This document shows positions 49,901 to 63,865 of a stretch of DNA of 64,000 nt, one piece after another. The notes beneath the pieces are model-generated. The model saw only the letters and a program-made list of their open reading frames with translations, had not been told where the DNA came from and searched no databases. Where the stretch lies: assembly GCA_001414345.1 (NCBI GenBank), contig LLCB01000036.1, positions 186,001 through 250,000 of the forward strand, written 5' to 3'. Made by a program: the position numbers and the translations under genes. How positions within the stretch are numbered: the stretch's first letter is position 1; each line of letters opens with the position of its first letter. Origin of the DNA: Hymenoscyphus infarciens (Eukaryota; Ascomycota; Leotiomycetes; Helotiales; Helotiaceae).

Positions 49901-51975
49901 AGAAGTTAAGCTATATAGTCTAATCCTAGTAGGTTTAAAGACCTTTACTAAGTTACTATATTCTTAGTAAAGAAGGTAAGATTAATTATAGAGTTATAAG
50001 AGCCCTCTCTTCTTTATATAGCTTTACTATAAGGTGTATCCCTCTCTAGTACCTATAGTATAGCGAGTTCGAAGACAAGGTCTACGTTCCTATTATATCT
50101 CTTATATATATCTTATAAGAGGTAGTAAGTATTTAGGTTACCTATTATAAGTACTCTTCTTAGTCTTACTTACTAGAGTATATCCTTAATTAGTGTCTAC
50201 TCTATCTATAAGTTATAAACTAAGTAGACCGTTGTCTTATCTACTCCCTCCTCTATTATTATACTTACCTAGTTCTCGTCTATAGTATATATCTAGCTTA
50301 CTTTTAGGTATCTTTTATATATAAAGAATACTATTACTCTATCTAACTAGATTATATTATATCTTAAGCTTAAGAAGTAGCTAGAAGAGTCCCTTATACT
50401 ATTCTATACTAGTTCTTAGATTACTAATATATTATATTCCTCTTTATAATTTAGAGCTATATTAAGAGCTTCTAGTATCTTCCTTATATTCTAGTATAGT
50501 ACTATTATACTTATAGTAGTTCTATAAGTAGGGTTTAGGTTACTTCTATTTCTTCTCTATTTAGATCTCTTATTATATTAAGAGAGCTTCTTAGCCTTTC
50601 TAGGAACTAGGTTAGGTTACTACTATTTATATATCTTACTTTATTTATATCTATTAGCCTTTTTAATATAGATCTCTATCTCTACCTCTTCTTTAAGCTT
50701 TATAAGCTCTCCTTTTAGCTAAAGGTAAATAGGTAAGGTGTTCCTACTTTACTCTTCTTTAAGAGTCTTTATAAGTTTATAAACGTAGTTATCTTATTAA
50801 GATATTATTCTCTTACTTACCTATAGTATTACTCCCTTATATAGTACTCTTTTATAAATACTAGGTGTCCTCTTTTATAATTCTTATACTTTACTAAGTA
50901 TTCTTTTAAGTCCTTCTTACTAAGGTACTCTTCCTTACTCCCTTTATACCTCTTATATATATACTAGGCATACCTCTTATCTTATTTATAAAAGCATACT
51001 ATATACTCCTACTTTTAGTATTTATAGTACTTCTATACTACTACCTTTAAAGTATATCTTTTATATAAGAAGTGTTATACCTCTTATAGTATTCCTCTTA
51101 TATATAGCCTCCTTACTTCCTCTATTATTACTACTTCGAGGATATAGTTCTTTTAAGCTAGTCCCTCTTATTCTTAATACTCTTTATATCTATTTCTTTA
51201 TTATATAATCTTTAGTATCTTTATACTAGAGGCTTAAGAGATACTTTATAGTATACTCTTTATCTTATTCTTAAGTATATTTACTAAGGCTCTTTTTATA
51301 AGTACTACTAACGTTCTTACTACTACTACTATTCCTTATTTAAATACCTTCTTTACCTAGCTATTATCTTATATATATCTTACTTACTTCTCTTCCTTAA
51401 ACCTTATTATAATATCTCTACTTTAGAGCTTTTAAGCTACTATTACTCTTACTCTACATCTGCTTATATTTATAGCTTTAATTACCTCTTTTAGTAATAG
51501 CTTATCCTTTCCTTTATCTATCTCTATTACTTAAACTATAATCTCCTTTATATATTTAACTAGTACTACGTATTCCTTTTATAGTATAGTTACTACCTCT
51601 CTCTATAGTCCTCTAGTTCTAGCTCTCTCTACTTATATTAGGCTACGCTCCTTTATTCCTCTTATTCTCTTAACTATAATAATAAGCTCCTCTCTTAGAA
51701 TTCTATATATAATTATATTATCTCTTCCCTTTCTAGTTCTCTTATACTTAAGCACTTTTCCTACTACTTTAATAATTACTTTAATACCTCTCTCTTCTAT
51801 TACTAAGTTAAGTATTATTTAAATTAGGCCCTTCTCTATTACATCTATATAGTCTAATACTCTCTTTTATCCTCTTATACTTTACTCTCCTTAGTTTATT
51901 ATACTATCTTCGTTAGTTACTAGTACTCTAGAGAGGGGAATAGAAGCTCTCTATAAGCCTCTCTTTTTCCTACTA
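46925..51975 (-). mobile_element. Tad/I-like LINE retrotransposon, RIP-dead
   Basis: Read on the minus strand, the landmarks come in LINE order. First are gag-type zinc knuckles at about 50991-51029 (CCHC pattern after reversing TAC to TGC). Next is an endonuclease GDFN box at 50131-50142 (RVLIIGNLN). The start of the reverse transcriptase is near 48970-49030 (LLTIGKILKKV). The PQGSPLSP block is at about 48600-48640 (GVL*GLVLLL), and the catalytic box at 48517-48540 reads GFIDNTN, for GFIDDTN. The 3' end has an (AAT)n tail at about 46915-46935 after a duplicated GTAGGCC. Limits are approximate; a CTA-rich sequence flanks both ends (about 46915 and 51975). Many stops make it inactive. No RNase H was identified. 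Confidence 0.8.
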
Positions 51976-51979
51976 CTAC

Positions 51980-54900
51980 TACTACTATAATTATTTAGCA
52001 TAATTATAGAGTGCTTTAGTCTCTTTCTAGACTATCTAACGATTATCTAAACGTATTTCAAGGCTTTTAGAGTTACTTTGTTAATTCTAAAAAAGTTTAA
52101 TTTTTAATACTTCTAGTTACTACTAAATTCTTAATATTAACACTTACTAGTTTATCTCTTAATACTTTTAAAAGATTCTTTTTTATTCTTACTTTATATA
52201 AAAAAAGCTATTATAGCTCTTTATATAGCTATTACTCTTATAATCTTCTCTTAATATTCTTCTTTAATAAGAACTACTTAATAAGTTAGTAGATATTTAT
52301 ATATATATAAGTTAAAAAAGAAGAAGAGAATATACTATTTATTACCTTTTTATATACTCCTTAATCCTTTTCTTAACGTTTTCTTATATAATATTCTCTT
52401 TCTCTTCTAGCTTTATAATTAAAATAAAGTAGTCCTAGATCCTTTAAATTATACTCTAAGAATAATTAATTATAGTAGATACCTTCTTAAATTAGCTTTA
52501 GAGTATTTATCTAAGTTTTAAGTATTATAACTTTATATAATAGCCGGTTTATATATCTATAAACTTAGTATAACTAGCTATTAAACTTTCTTAGTAAACT
52601 CTAATAAGATAAGCTTTTATTAACTAGTCTCTTTTAGTATCTTTACTATCTCTATCTCTAAAGTTATAGATCTAATATAGTCTATATTCTAATTAGTAAG
52701 TAAGAGAATATATATATTAATAGAATATATTTATTATATATTCAACTTATAATATAATTCTTAGAAAATTCTACTAAATATATAGACTAAACTAGTAAGT
52801 AATATTATATTAGATAATATAAAAGCTATTTCTAAGTAATAGATCTATAATCGATTTTACTAGATATATTATACTACTAAAGCGTTTATTCTAATATAGA
52901 TTTAGTAAACATAGCGTACTCCTATACTAGTATATATAGTTTATAAGCCTAGTTTAATCTAAGCTTTTAAATTTCTATAATAACTTCTTTACTAAAGCTT
53001 ATATTTTAAACTTATAAGAATATCTATTCTACTTATATACGGTTTTATCTTTAGCTTATTCTTTAAGAATAACTTTATTTATATTAGATAGAAAATATCT
53101 ACCTTCTATATTAAAGTATACCTTACCTCCTTTATCTTTCTTCCTCTTATATTAAAAGTTACTATTTATATAGATATTATAAGGATTTTTTAAGCCTCTT
53201 TTCTTAGATATCTTATAAAAGTAAGCTAGGTATATATTAGTAAGTATAGCTTTTACTATTTAAAGAAGTTATATAAGCTATTAAGATAGATAGATATTTT
53301 AGATAAGATCTTAGTTAAGAAGGTCCTTATATAATTTTAAAGCTTTTAACTACTAAAAGTATATATACTCTTATAGCTTTTTTAAATCTAGTACTTAGTA
53401 GTAACTCTTCTTAATATAGAAGTCTTAAAAGCTATATATAAACGTATATTTTAAAATAGAACCTCTTATAAAGATACTATTAAATAAATTAAGTAGGTCT
53501 ATATAAAATCTAAGTTTTAGAAAAATTAGAGCTAATAGAAAGAAGCCTTCTCTAATTATAGATATACTCTTAGACTACTAGTAAGAGTAGTAAGTAATTA
53601 CTTAATTATATATACTATCTAGTTTCTATTAGATTTATCTAAAACTAGAGAGCTATAAGTAGTAAAACTTTCCCTAATTACTAATATATAAGATATTAAA
53701 GCTTTTCTACTTATAGAACTCTTCTTAATATTACTATTTTCTATTAAATAAAGCTTATATAAATAGTCTAATATTTTACTCCTAGTTTTTAAGCCTTACT
53801 TCTTAGTTTTAGAGGTTTTTTACACTTAATACCTAGTATTCCTTTATTATCTTATTATTTACTTTATTCTCTTATTTATTTATATTATTATCTCTAGTAT
53901 TTAATTTATTAGTATAATTAGTTATACTATTATAAGCGTTACTAATAGTTCCTTTAACTGCTTCCTAGTAAAGTAAATTAGTAATCTTATATGATTTTTA
54001 GAACTAATCTATATACTAGGTTACTATATACTTTACTTAATTACTAGGCTTTGTTAATCTTCTCTTAATTTTTCGTTTCTCTTTACCTAGCTTTAATTAG
54101 AATTTTAGTATTAAGTAATTAGTAGAAGGTAGTTAGAAAGTTAGTAATAGATAATAAGTAAGGTTTAGTCTAGGTTAGTAAAGAGTTTATTCTTTCTACT
54201 CTATATAACCTTTACTTAAAACCTCTATATAGAAATCTATCTTTTAGATATATTATTCTTATTAAGTACTTAATTAACTAAGCCTTTATAGACTATTCTA
54301 TCTATTACTTAAAGAACCTATATAACTACTATATAAAGTAGTAGAAATATAGTTAAGGATTAAAATAAATATATATATTATATATATTTAGAAAAAGAGA
54401 AGAAAAATACTAAAAAAGTCTACTATCTATTATTATTTTAAGTTACTAATATAAGAGAAATCTATAAATAGCTATTACTCTCTTATATAGCTAAAAAACA
54501 TTAAAAAAAGACTAACTAGCTAATAAGGTAGTAGTTAACTAGGTAACTATAGATAGTAGAGAGGAACGAAAACACTATTATTTATATATTATAGTATTAG
54601 TATTAAATTCTAAAATAGTACTTTATTTCTAAATCAGTAGTATTAATAAAGTAGAACCTAAATAAAGTTATAAAAAGGTTTAAACTTATATCTATTTCTA
54701 TTAAAAGACTTATAACTAGGTAAATTATTACTATAAATCTCTAGTATCTTAAGAGAAGATTTTAATATATATTAGATATCTTAATAATAAAAAATAATAT
54801 ATTATTATTATTAAAATCTTCTAAGTTATTATTAAAATCTTCTAAGTTATTTAAATATTAAATATATTTATTAGTAATTTAACTATATATATAACGAACT

Positions 54901-57900
54901 CTACTTTAAGTAAATAGAGTAATATATAGTCTAAAATAAATAAGTTTAGAGCTATATAGTACTAATATCTATAATACTTACTAGTCTAGTTTAGCTAGAC
55001 CTTTCTTATTAATATTCTTCTTATATAGTAGACGACTAAGAATCTATATTATAAGCTAGTAAATAACTAAAACGTTAAGTATTTCTTTATTTTCGTTCTT
55101 AAGAGTAAGCTTAGCTTTTACCTTACTACTTAATAAGCGTATTAATCTAGAAACTATAGTTCTCTAAGGTTCTTTATTAATAGCTTCTTCTCTTTAGTTA
55201 AGAGAGATACTAAAATTATCTTATAACTTTTCAACTTTAAAAAAGGAGGTCTTAATATAGAATTCTACTAGGCCTAGATCTTCTACTATATCCTTTATCT
55301 TCTAATCTTATCTCTTAAAGTTATTAAAAATATATAATAAATATAAAATAATTAATTCTATAATAAGTAACTTAGTATTATCCTTCGACTTATACTTATA
55401 TAATAATATTTACTTCTTATAAAACAAAGGCTTATTAGATTTAATACTTATTACTCTTTATTATAAATTATTTATAGTAGAGGGGGTTCTAACGTTAGTA
55501 GATCTTATAGTTCTTATTATAGTTCTAGTAGTATTATTCTAAGTATTATTAGTTTTATTTATACTTTAAGAAAGCTTAGAATATCTTATAGCTTTAACTT
55601 TCTTACTTTTAGTATTAATAAGCTATATATTTAATCTAAAGACTTATTATATTTTTAGTCTTTATAATATAATTTTTTTTAAGAAAACAGAGTACTTATA
55701 GTAATAAAATTCCTTTTTATATAAACCCTTCTAAGTAGTCGGGCTCTCTATTTAGCTACTTCCTCTATAGATAATATTTATAACTACTTAAGATAGTATA
55801 AGAATTTCCTATTTAGCTCTTCTAGTATTTAAGTATTTTATATAAATAATAATTATAACTAATAAAGGCTGTTTAAGTCTTAGAAGTTATATATATAAGA
55901 CTCTACTTTAGTAATTAATTAATAAGCTAGTCTAGTATTTAAATCTCTCTCTATCTCTTCTAGGTATTATAGTAGTACTAAGATATATAAGATAAAGAAC
56001 TCTTACTACTCTATTTTTAAGATAGTAACCTTTTATTTAGCTATAAGAAGTCTATATAAGCGTACTATAAAAGGTAGGTTATACTTTTTCCTAGCCTCTA
56101 GACTACTACTTTTAAATATTTTTTAGTATATTTTTATAATATTATAGAAAGTATCTAGGTTTATAGAGAATTTTATCTAGTAATTAAGTATTAATAGCTT
56201 ATCTAAAATAAGAGTATCTAGTTCTATATAGTAAGGATTAAGAATAGCTTAATCTCTTATATAAACACTTAGGTTAAGTAGAGATATATTTATACCTTTA
56301 CTTATTATTATAGTATTAGGATAATAAATATCTACTAGATATAAATATAAAGTAATAGATACGAATAGATCTAGCTCCTTATATAGCTAAGGGTCTATTA
56401 TAATAGATAGTAATTAAAGTCTAGTAGTAGGTTTCTTAACTAGTTCCTCTAATAGCTAAGAGTCTATTATTAATAGTAATTTAAGTCTTATAAAGTAACT
56501 CTTATCTTATTCCTCTAATAGCTAAAAGTCTATTATAGTAATAGATAGTGTCTTAGGCCTAATCTTAAGTAGTTCTTTAAATAGTTCTTTAAATAGTTTC
56601 TTAAATTACTAAGAGCCTATTATATTAATACCTAAAGTTAAGCTCTTATGTAATTATAAATGTTATTTAAATTATAGCGATATTTTACCTTATAAGTAAG
56701 CTTAATAAGAGAGAGAATATGTATTAAGAGAGAGAGTTAAGATATAGTAGCGACGAGTAGACGTAAGAGTTAAATTATAGTAGCTATAGAGTTTACTTTT
56801 TTATTTATATTATATAAGCTAGATAATTATTTATAATATTTACTCTATGTTTATAATATTAAGTCTAAGAAGGTAGTAGAACTAGATAAGATAGAGTATT
56901 TTCTTCTCTTCTAGCTAGAGTAATTTAGAAAGTAATAGATAAAGATCTTATTTATAAAGTTAAGTAAATTATATAAGTACTCTATCTAATTTAGATATAA
57001 TACCTCTTTTTATAATAATAAGATAACTTAAAACTCTTTTTACTAAAATATTAGTTATTAAGTATTAAGTACTAGAATCTTTAAGTTATTAGAGTCTTTA
57101 GAGTTACTAAGTATCTAATTTTAAAGATTCTAGTAGATTTTCTTAATCTTATTATCTTATATATTACTTTTCCTTATAAAGAAATCTTATATAACTATCT
57201 CTTTATATATATTAATACTATATTTAAAGCCTCTTTTATAAATAATAGAAGTAGTAGATTTCTAGAAAAGGCGTACTCTATATCTTTATTTAGTAATAAA
57301 GTTATTATATATTTTTTAATAAATAAAAGCTCTATTTTCTAACTAGTAATAAAATAATTTAGAAATATCTACTTATTAAAGAACTTTATAATATAGATAA
57401 AATAAAGCTTACTTTCCTCTTATCTAACTTTAAAGTAAAAAGGAAAAAACGAAAAATAATATAAGATAAAAAGATAGAGAATCTTTTAAGTAATATTCTA
57501 AATAATTAGAGTCTATTAAATCTAAACTATCTTTTTAAAAGCTTTATATATTAATACTTTATAGTCTTTTTAAGCTTTTAATAAATCTATTTTATATTCT
57601 CTTCTAGAACGTTTTTAATAAAACTAATATTCTTTTCTATAGGCGTCTAAAAAAAGAAGTAAATAGCTTCTCTAGTAGAATCTAATCCTATACTATATTA
57701 TACTAATATATATCTCTATTAAGCTCTAGCTTCTTCTATTTATAAAGAATTACTATTAATTCTTCTAAATATACCTTCTTCTTTATATATCTATAAGTCT
57801 ATTATATCTTTAGAAACTTAATCTATCTAATATATAACTTCTACTATATTCTAAATACTAGTATATAATACTCTAGTTCTTAATCTAATCCTAGGTCTAT

Positions 57901-60884
57901 ATACTTATATATAAGCTAGTTCTTTTAAGAGAACCTAATATACCTTCTCTTAACTTTACTTCTTAAGTACTCTAGATTCTAATATAAGCCTATTACTCTA
58001 AGAACCTATTCTCTTCTTTTAAACTAGAAACTAATTTTAATTTCTCTATAAATATCCTTTATATATCTATCTTATAATATATAAGCTACTAGGTCTAATT
58101 CTATTATTATATTATATCTCTCTACCTCTTCTATCTTCTCTACTACTCTCTCTCTAAGTGTATTTCTCTAGGTCTTAAAAGTATAAGGCTTTTAGTTAGT
58201 AGAAACTACTAGAGTAAGAAGATAAAGCCCTTATTATAAGAAGTAATAGATATCCTAGTTATAGCTATATTTTATATCTTATACTAATAGTATTATAGTA
58301 TAAAAGAGTAAAAGAGTAGAAGGTAGTTAGCTAAAAGCTCTTAGATAAGAGTTAGAATAGAAAGGAGGTTATTAAGTAAAGAGTAAAACGTTAAAATACT
58401 ATTAAGAGCGAGTTTTATAGAAGAACTAGGTTTTTTATAGAATATTAATAGTATTTAGAATAGTAGATTAAGGCTAAAAGGGGTAAGTAACACTACTAAT
58501 ATAAGTGTAACTAATTTTATAGTAGTTTTTCACTTTAACTTTTTAGACTTTAATAAAGTAAGAATAACTATTAATACTAGCTACTCTATATACTAGTTTA
58601 TCTTTTACTATATATTATAGTTAGTTCTTTATAATATATTATATATATATATAATACTAAATAATATGTCTTTAAATACTCTAACTATCTTCTTTAACTA
58701 TAAGTTAATCTAAGACTTAATTTATATAAATACAGTGTTATAGGCCTATCTACTAAATTAGACTAGTAACTATATAAAGCTTATTAAGTATAATACTAAA
58801 GACCTTCTACTATATTCTAAGTATAAGCTTATAATAGATAATATAATCTATAAAAAGAGTCTTTTCTATAGTATATTATAGATCTATCTTTAAAACTAAC
58901 TCTAGTTCTATTATATAATAAGCTATTAATAAGAGACAATAGTATATACTATCTTATAATAAAACTCTTAGAGGTTATAACTAGCGTAGATTATTAAAGG
59001 TAATATAATAGTATACTTAATTATAATAAGTAGCTAACTTGTCTATTTCTAGCGAATTTCTAGCTTTATAATACTTAATAAGAGAAGCTATAATATTTAT
59101 ACCTATAGTCTTCTATAATATATAACCTTCTACTTTAATTATATAAGCTTATATTAATTAATTAATAATATTAAGATAAAAATAGAAACTTTATAGTTGT
59201 TATTATAAGTCTACTTAAAAACCTATAGCTTTTTATACTACTAGTCTTAATATCGATTCTATCTATACTATACTTTTAATTATACTTACTTAGTTTATAA
59301 GAGAAATAAATCTAGACCTTCTAGATAAGATATTAACTAATATATATAATTACTCTAGAGCTTATATAGTAATCTAACTAACTGTTTTATAAGTATACCT
59401 TTTTATACTAGAAAATAATATAATTCTTAAGGTTCTTAGTAAACTACTATATAAGTATAAGAGATTTTATACTAATTTACTACGCTTTTTAGTAAATATT
59501 ACTAATAAGTTTCTAAGGAAGTTTAGTTATCTATTAGATAAGAACTAAAGTGCTCTAGTAGTCTACTAAAAATCTCTATCTATTAAAAGCCTTCTTTCTC
59601 TATTCTAAGTAGTATATAAGATATTAAATAATACTAGAGTTCTTAATAGTATTATAGCTAATATTTAAGCTTACCTAGCTCTTGTAATTAAGGTAGTAGA
59701 CGATAATAAGGTTTCTAAAAGTAGTCTAGCTAATATTTAAGCTTATCTAGCTCTTATAATTAAGATAGTAGATAATACTAGAGTTCTGTCTTTAACTACT
59801 TTCTAACTAATTTTTAAGAATCTATACTACTAAGCTCTACTAGTACTTATAAATATATTAGACGATAATAGAGTTCTAATTAAGTTAATAAAAAGCTTTT
59901 TAGCTACTCTTATTATAAAGTATAATAGGTTATATAGCTAAATTCCTTTTAATAAGTTATTAGAACCTATTAATTAGATACTAAATATACTAACTAAAAG
60001 CTCTTTTTTAATAAGTAGTTATCTAATTTTTAAGGAGTTATATAGTTAAATTTCGTTAGCTCTAGTAAGTAAGTTATCGAATAATATAACTAAGGTTAGT
60101 AAGAAACGAAGCGCTAGTAAGAATAACTATAGTATATAAGATAAGCGAGTTAAAATATAAGGAAGTAATAAGAAGTATATAAGAGTAATAGTAAAGAGTA
60201 GTATTTTAATAGATTAAACCTTCTTAGATTAAGAACCTTATAGTAGTTAGAGGTAAATGTTATTAGTAGTAAATAGAAAGGAGATACCTAGTAATACTTT
60301 AAAAGAAGGCTTTTCTTTCCTTAGTCTATCTTAGTAATTCTTATACTTAATATTATTTATTAATATATATTAGTATATTTATATAGTTTTTATACTTACT
60401 TAAATTACCTTTTCTATAAAGTCTATTTTAAAGTTTCTTAAAATAAACGCTATATAAAAAGATATCTAGGTAACTAGTGTTTATAATTACTCTACTATTA
60501 CTTATAAAATCGAACTATATTAATATTATAAGAGATAGTATTAAGTAGAAGAGATAGTCTTTTAATATTATTTAGCTTAGCTTAATATACTAAAAAAGCT
60601 AACTAGTAAAAATCTCTTAAAATAAGAGTTTATAATAATAAAATATTATTTAATAAACTAGTTTAAAGTCTAAAAAAAAAGATATATTTAGTAGTAGAAC
60701 TACTTATTTATAAGAATTAAAATACTTAAAGTATTAAAAGAAAAAAAGTTTTAATTAGACTTAAATAGAGATATACTAGTTAGCTTTAAAGATATAAATA
60801 TTATTAGTTATATTAATATCTAAGTCTAGTTTTAATAAGTAGTAGAACTATTTAATCTTTATAATAGAGTTATTTAAAATAATA
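51980..60884. other. RIP-degraded interior of the 19.6-kb structure
   Basis: No intact gene. The clearest relic is on the minus strand at about 54850-55310. There a frame reads DIVEDLGLVEFYIKT, then FSISLN*REEAINKEP*RTI, then ILSRLLYKKNINKKGLAKL, broken by TAA/TAG only. I cannot name the family. Near 59620-59880 a GCTAATATTTAAGCTTA-type unit and GATAATACTAGAGTTCT recur several times. The rest holds nothing recognisable. Confidence 0.45.
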
Positions 60885-63865
60885 TAACTATAACTTTAAG
60901 TAGTAGAACTACGTAAAAGCTATAAATAACTAACTTTAAGTAGTAGAACTATATAAAAGTTATAAATAAGTGGTTTTAAGTAGTAGAACTACGTAAAAAC
61001 TAAAAATAACTAACTTTAAGTAGAAATAAGTATATTTTAAATAGTAGAACTATATAAAAGCTATAAATACGTAACTTTAAGTAGTAGAACTACGTAAAAG
61101 CTAGAAATAAGTATATTTTAAATAGTAGAACTATATAAAAGCTATAAATACGAAACTTTAAGTAGTAGAACTATATAAAAGCTAGAAATAAGTATATTCT
61201 AAGTAGTAGAACTATATAAAAGCTATAAATACGAAACTTTAAGTAGTAGAACTATATAAAAGCTAGAAATAAGTAACTTTAAGTAGTAGAACTATATAGA
61301 AGCTATAAATAACTAATTTTAAGTAGTAGAACTATATAGAAGCTATAAATAAGTAACTTTAGATAGTAGAACTATATAAAATCTAGAAATAAGTATTTTA
61401 TAAATAGTATAATTATAGCTTTAAGTAGTACAACTATCTAAAAGCTATAAATATATGACTTTAAGTAGTAGAACTACGTAAAAGCTAGAAATAAGTATAT
61501 TTTAAGTAGTAGAACTACGTAAAAGCTAATAATAAGTAACTTTAAGTAGTAGAACTATATAAAAGCTAGAAATAAGTATATTTTAAGTAGTAGAACTATA
61601 TAAAAGCTATAAATACGAAACTTTAAGTAGTAGAACTATATAAAAGCTAGAAATAAGTAACTTTAAGTAGTAGAACTATATTAAAGCTATAAATAACTAA
61701 TTTTAAGTAGTAGAACTATATAGAAGCTATAAATAAGTAACTTTAGATAGTAGAACTATATAAAATCTAGAAATAAGTATTTTATAAATATTATAATTAT
61801 AGCTTTAAGTAGTAGAACTATCTGAAAGCTATAAATATATAACTTTAAATAGTAGAACTACGTAAAAGCTAGAAATAAGTATATTTTAAGTAGTAGAACT
61901 ACGTAAAAGCTAATAATAAGTAACTTTAAGTAGTAGAACTACGTAAAAGCTATAAATACGAAACTTTAAGTAGTAGAACTATATAAAAGCTAGAAATAAG
62001 TATATTTTAAGTAGTAGAACTATATAAAAGCTATAAATACGAAACTTTAAGTAGTAGAACTATATAAAAGCTAGAAATAAGTAACTTTAAGTAGTAGAAC
62101 TATATTAAAGCTATAAATAACTAATTTTAAGTAGTAGAACTATATAGAAGCTATAAATAAGTAACTTTAGATAGTAGAACTATATAAAATCTAGAAATAA
62201 GTATTTTATAAATATTATAATTATAGCTTTAAGTAGTAGAACTATCTGAAAGCTATAAATATATAACTTTAAATAGTAGAACTACGTAAAAGCTAGAAAT
62301 AAGTATATTTTAAGTAGTAGAACTACGTAAAAGCTAATAATAAGTAACTTTAAGTAGTAGAACTACGTAAAAGCTATAAATACGAAACTTTAAGTAGTAG
62401 AACTATATAAAAGCTAGAAATAAGTATATTTTAAGTAGTAGAACTATATAAAAGCTATAAATACGAAACTTTAAGTAGTAGAACTATATAAAAGCTAGAA
62501 ATAAGTAACTTTAAGTAGTAGAACTATATAAAAGCTATAAATAACTAATTTTAAGTAGTAGAACTATATAGAAGCTATAAATAAGTAACTTTAGATAGTA
62601 GAACTATATAAAATCTAGAAATAAGTATTTTATAAATAGTATAATTATAGCTTTAAGTAGTAGAACTATCTAAAAGCTATAAATATATGACTTTAAGTAG
62701 TAGAACTACGTAAAAGCTAGAAATAAGTATATTTTAAGTAGTAGAACTACGTAAAAGCTAATAATAAGTAACTTTAAGTAGTAGAACTATATAAAAGCTA
62801 GAAATAAGTATATTTTAAGTAGTAGAACTATATAAAAGCTATAAATACGAAACTTTAAGTAGTAGAACTATATAAAAGCTAGAAATAACTAATTTTAAGT
62901 AGTAGAACTATATAGAAGCTATAAATAAGTAACTTTAGATAGTAGAACTATATAAAATCTAGAAATAAGTATTTTATAAATAGTATAATTATAGCTTTAA
63001 GTAGTAGAACTATCTAAAAGCTATAAATATATGACTTTAAGTAGTAGAACTACGTAAAAGCTAGAAATAAGTATATTTTAAGTAGTAGAACTACGTAAAA
63101 GCTAATAATAAGTAACTTTAAGTAGTAGAACTATATAAAAGCTAGAAATAAGTATATTTTAAGTAGTAGAACTATATAAAAGCTATAAATACGAAACTTT
63201 AAGTAGTAGAACTATATAAAAGCTAGAAATAACTAATTTTAAGTAGTAGAACTATATAGAAGCTATAAATAAGTAACTTTAGATAGTAGAACTATATAAA
63301 ATCTAGAAATAAGTATTTTATAAATAGTATAATTATAGCTTTAAGTAGTAGAACTATCTGAAAGCTATAAATATATAACTTTAAATAGTAGAACTACGTA
63401 AAAGCTAGAAACAAGTATATTTTAAGTAGTAGAACTACGTAAAAGCTAATAATAAGTAACTTTAAGTAGTAGAACTATGTAAAAGCTAGAAATAAGTAAC
63501 TTTAAGTAGTAGAACTACGTAAAAGCTATAAATAAGTAACTTTAAGTAGTAGAACTACGTAAAAGCTATAAATATATAACTTTAAATAGTAGAACTACGT
63601 AAAAGCTAGAAATAAGTATATTTTAAATAGTATAACTATAGCTTTAAGTAGTAGAACTACGTAAAATCTAGAAATAAGTATATTTTAAGTAGTAGAACTA
63701 CGTAAAAGCTAGAAATACGTAACTTTAAGTAGTAGAACTACGTAAAAGCTAGAAATACGTAACTTTAAGTAGTAGAACTACGTAAAAGCTATAACTACGT
63801 AACTTTAAGTAGTAGAACTACGTAAAAGCTAATAATAAGTAACTTTAAGTAGTAGAACTACTTAT
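60885..63865 (-). repeat. Right minisatellite array with higher-order structure
   Basis: About 73 monomers of 40-41 bp, the inverse of the left array (GTAGTAGAACTACGTAAAAGC...AAGTAACTTTAA). A marker variant (TTATAATTATAGCTTT) recurs near 61411, 61795, 62219, 62643, 62988 and 63331. The spacing is 384, 424, 424, 345 and 343 bp. These differ by about one monomer, showing block duplications of 8-10 monomers. Confidence 0.9.

Noticed and set aside
60885..63865. CRISPR-like array
   Set aside because: The units are contiguous variants of one monomer without unique spacers, in a eukaryotic genome.
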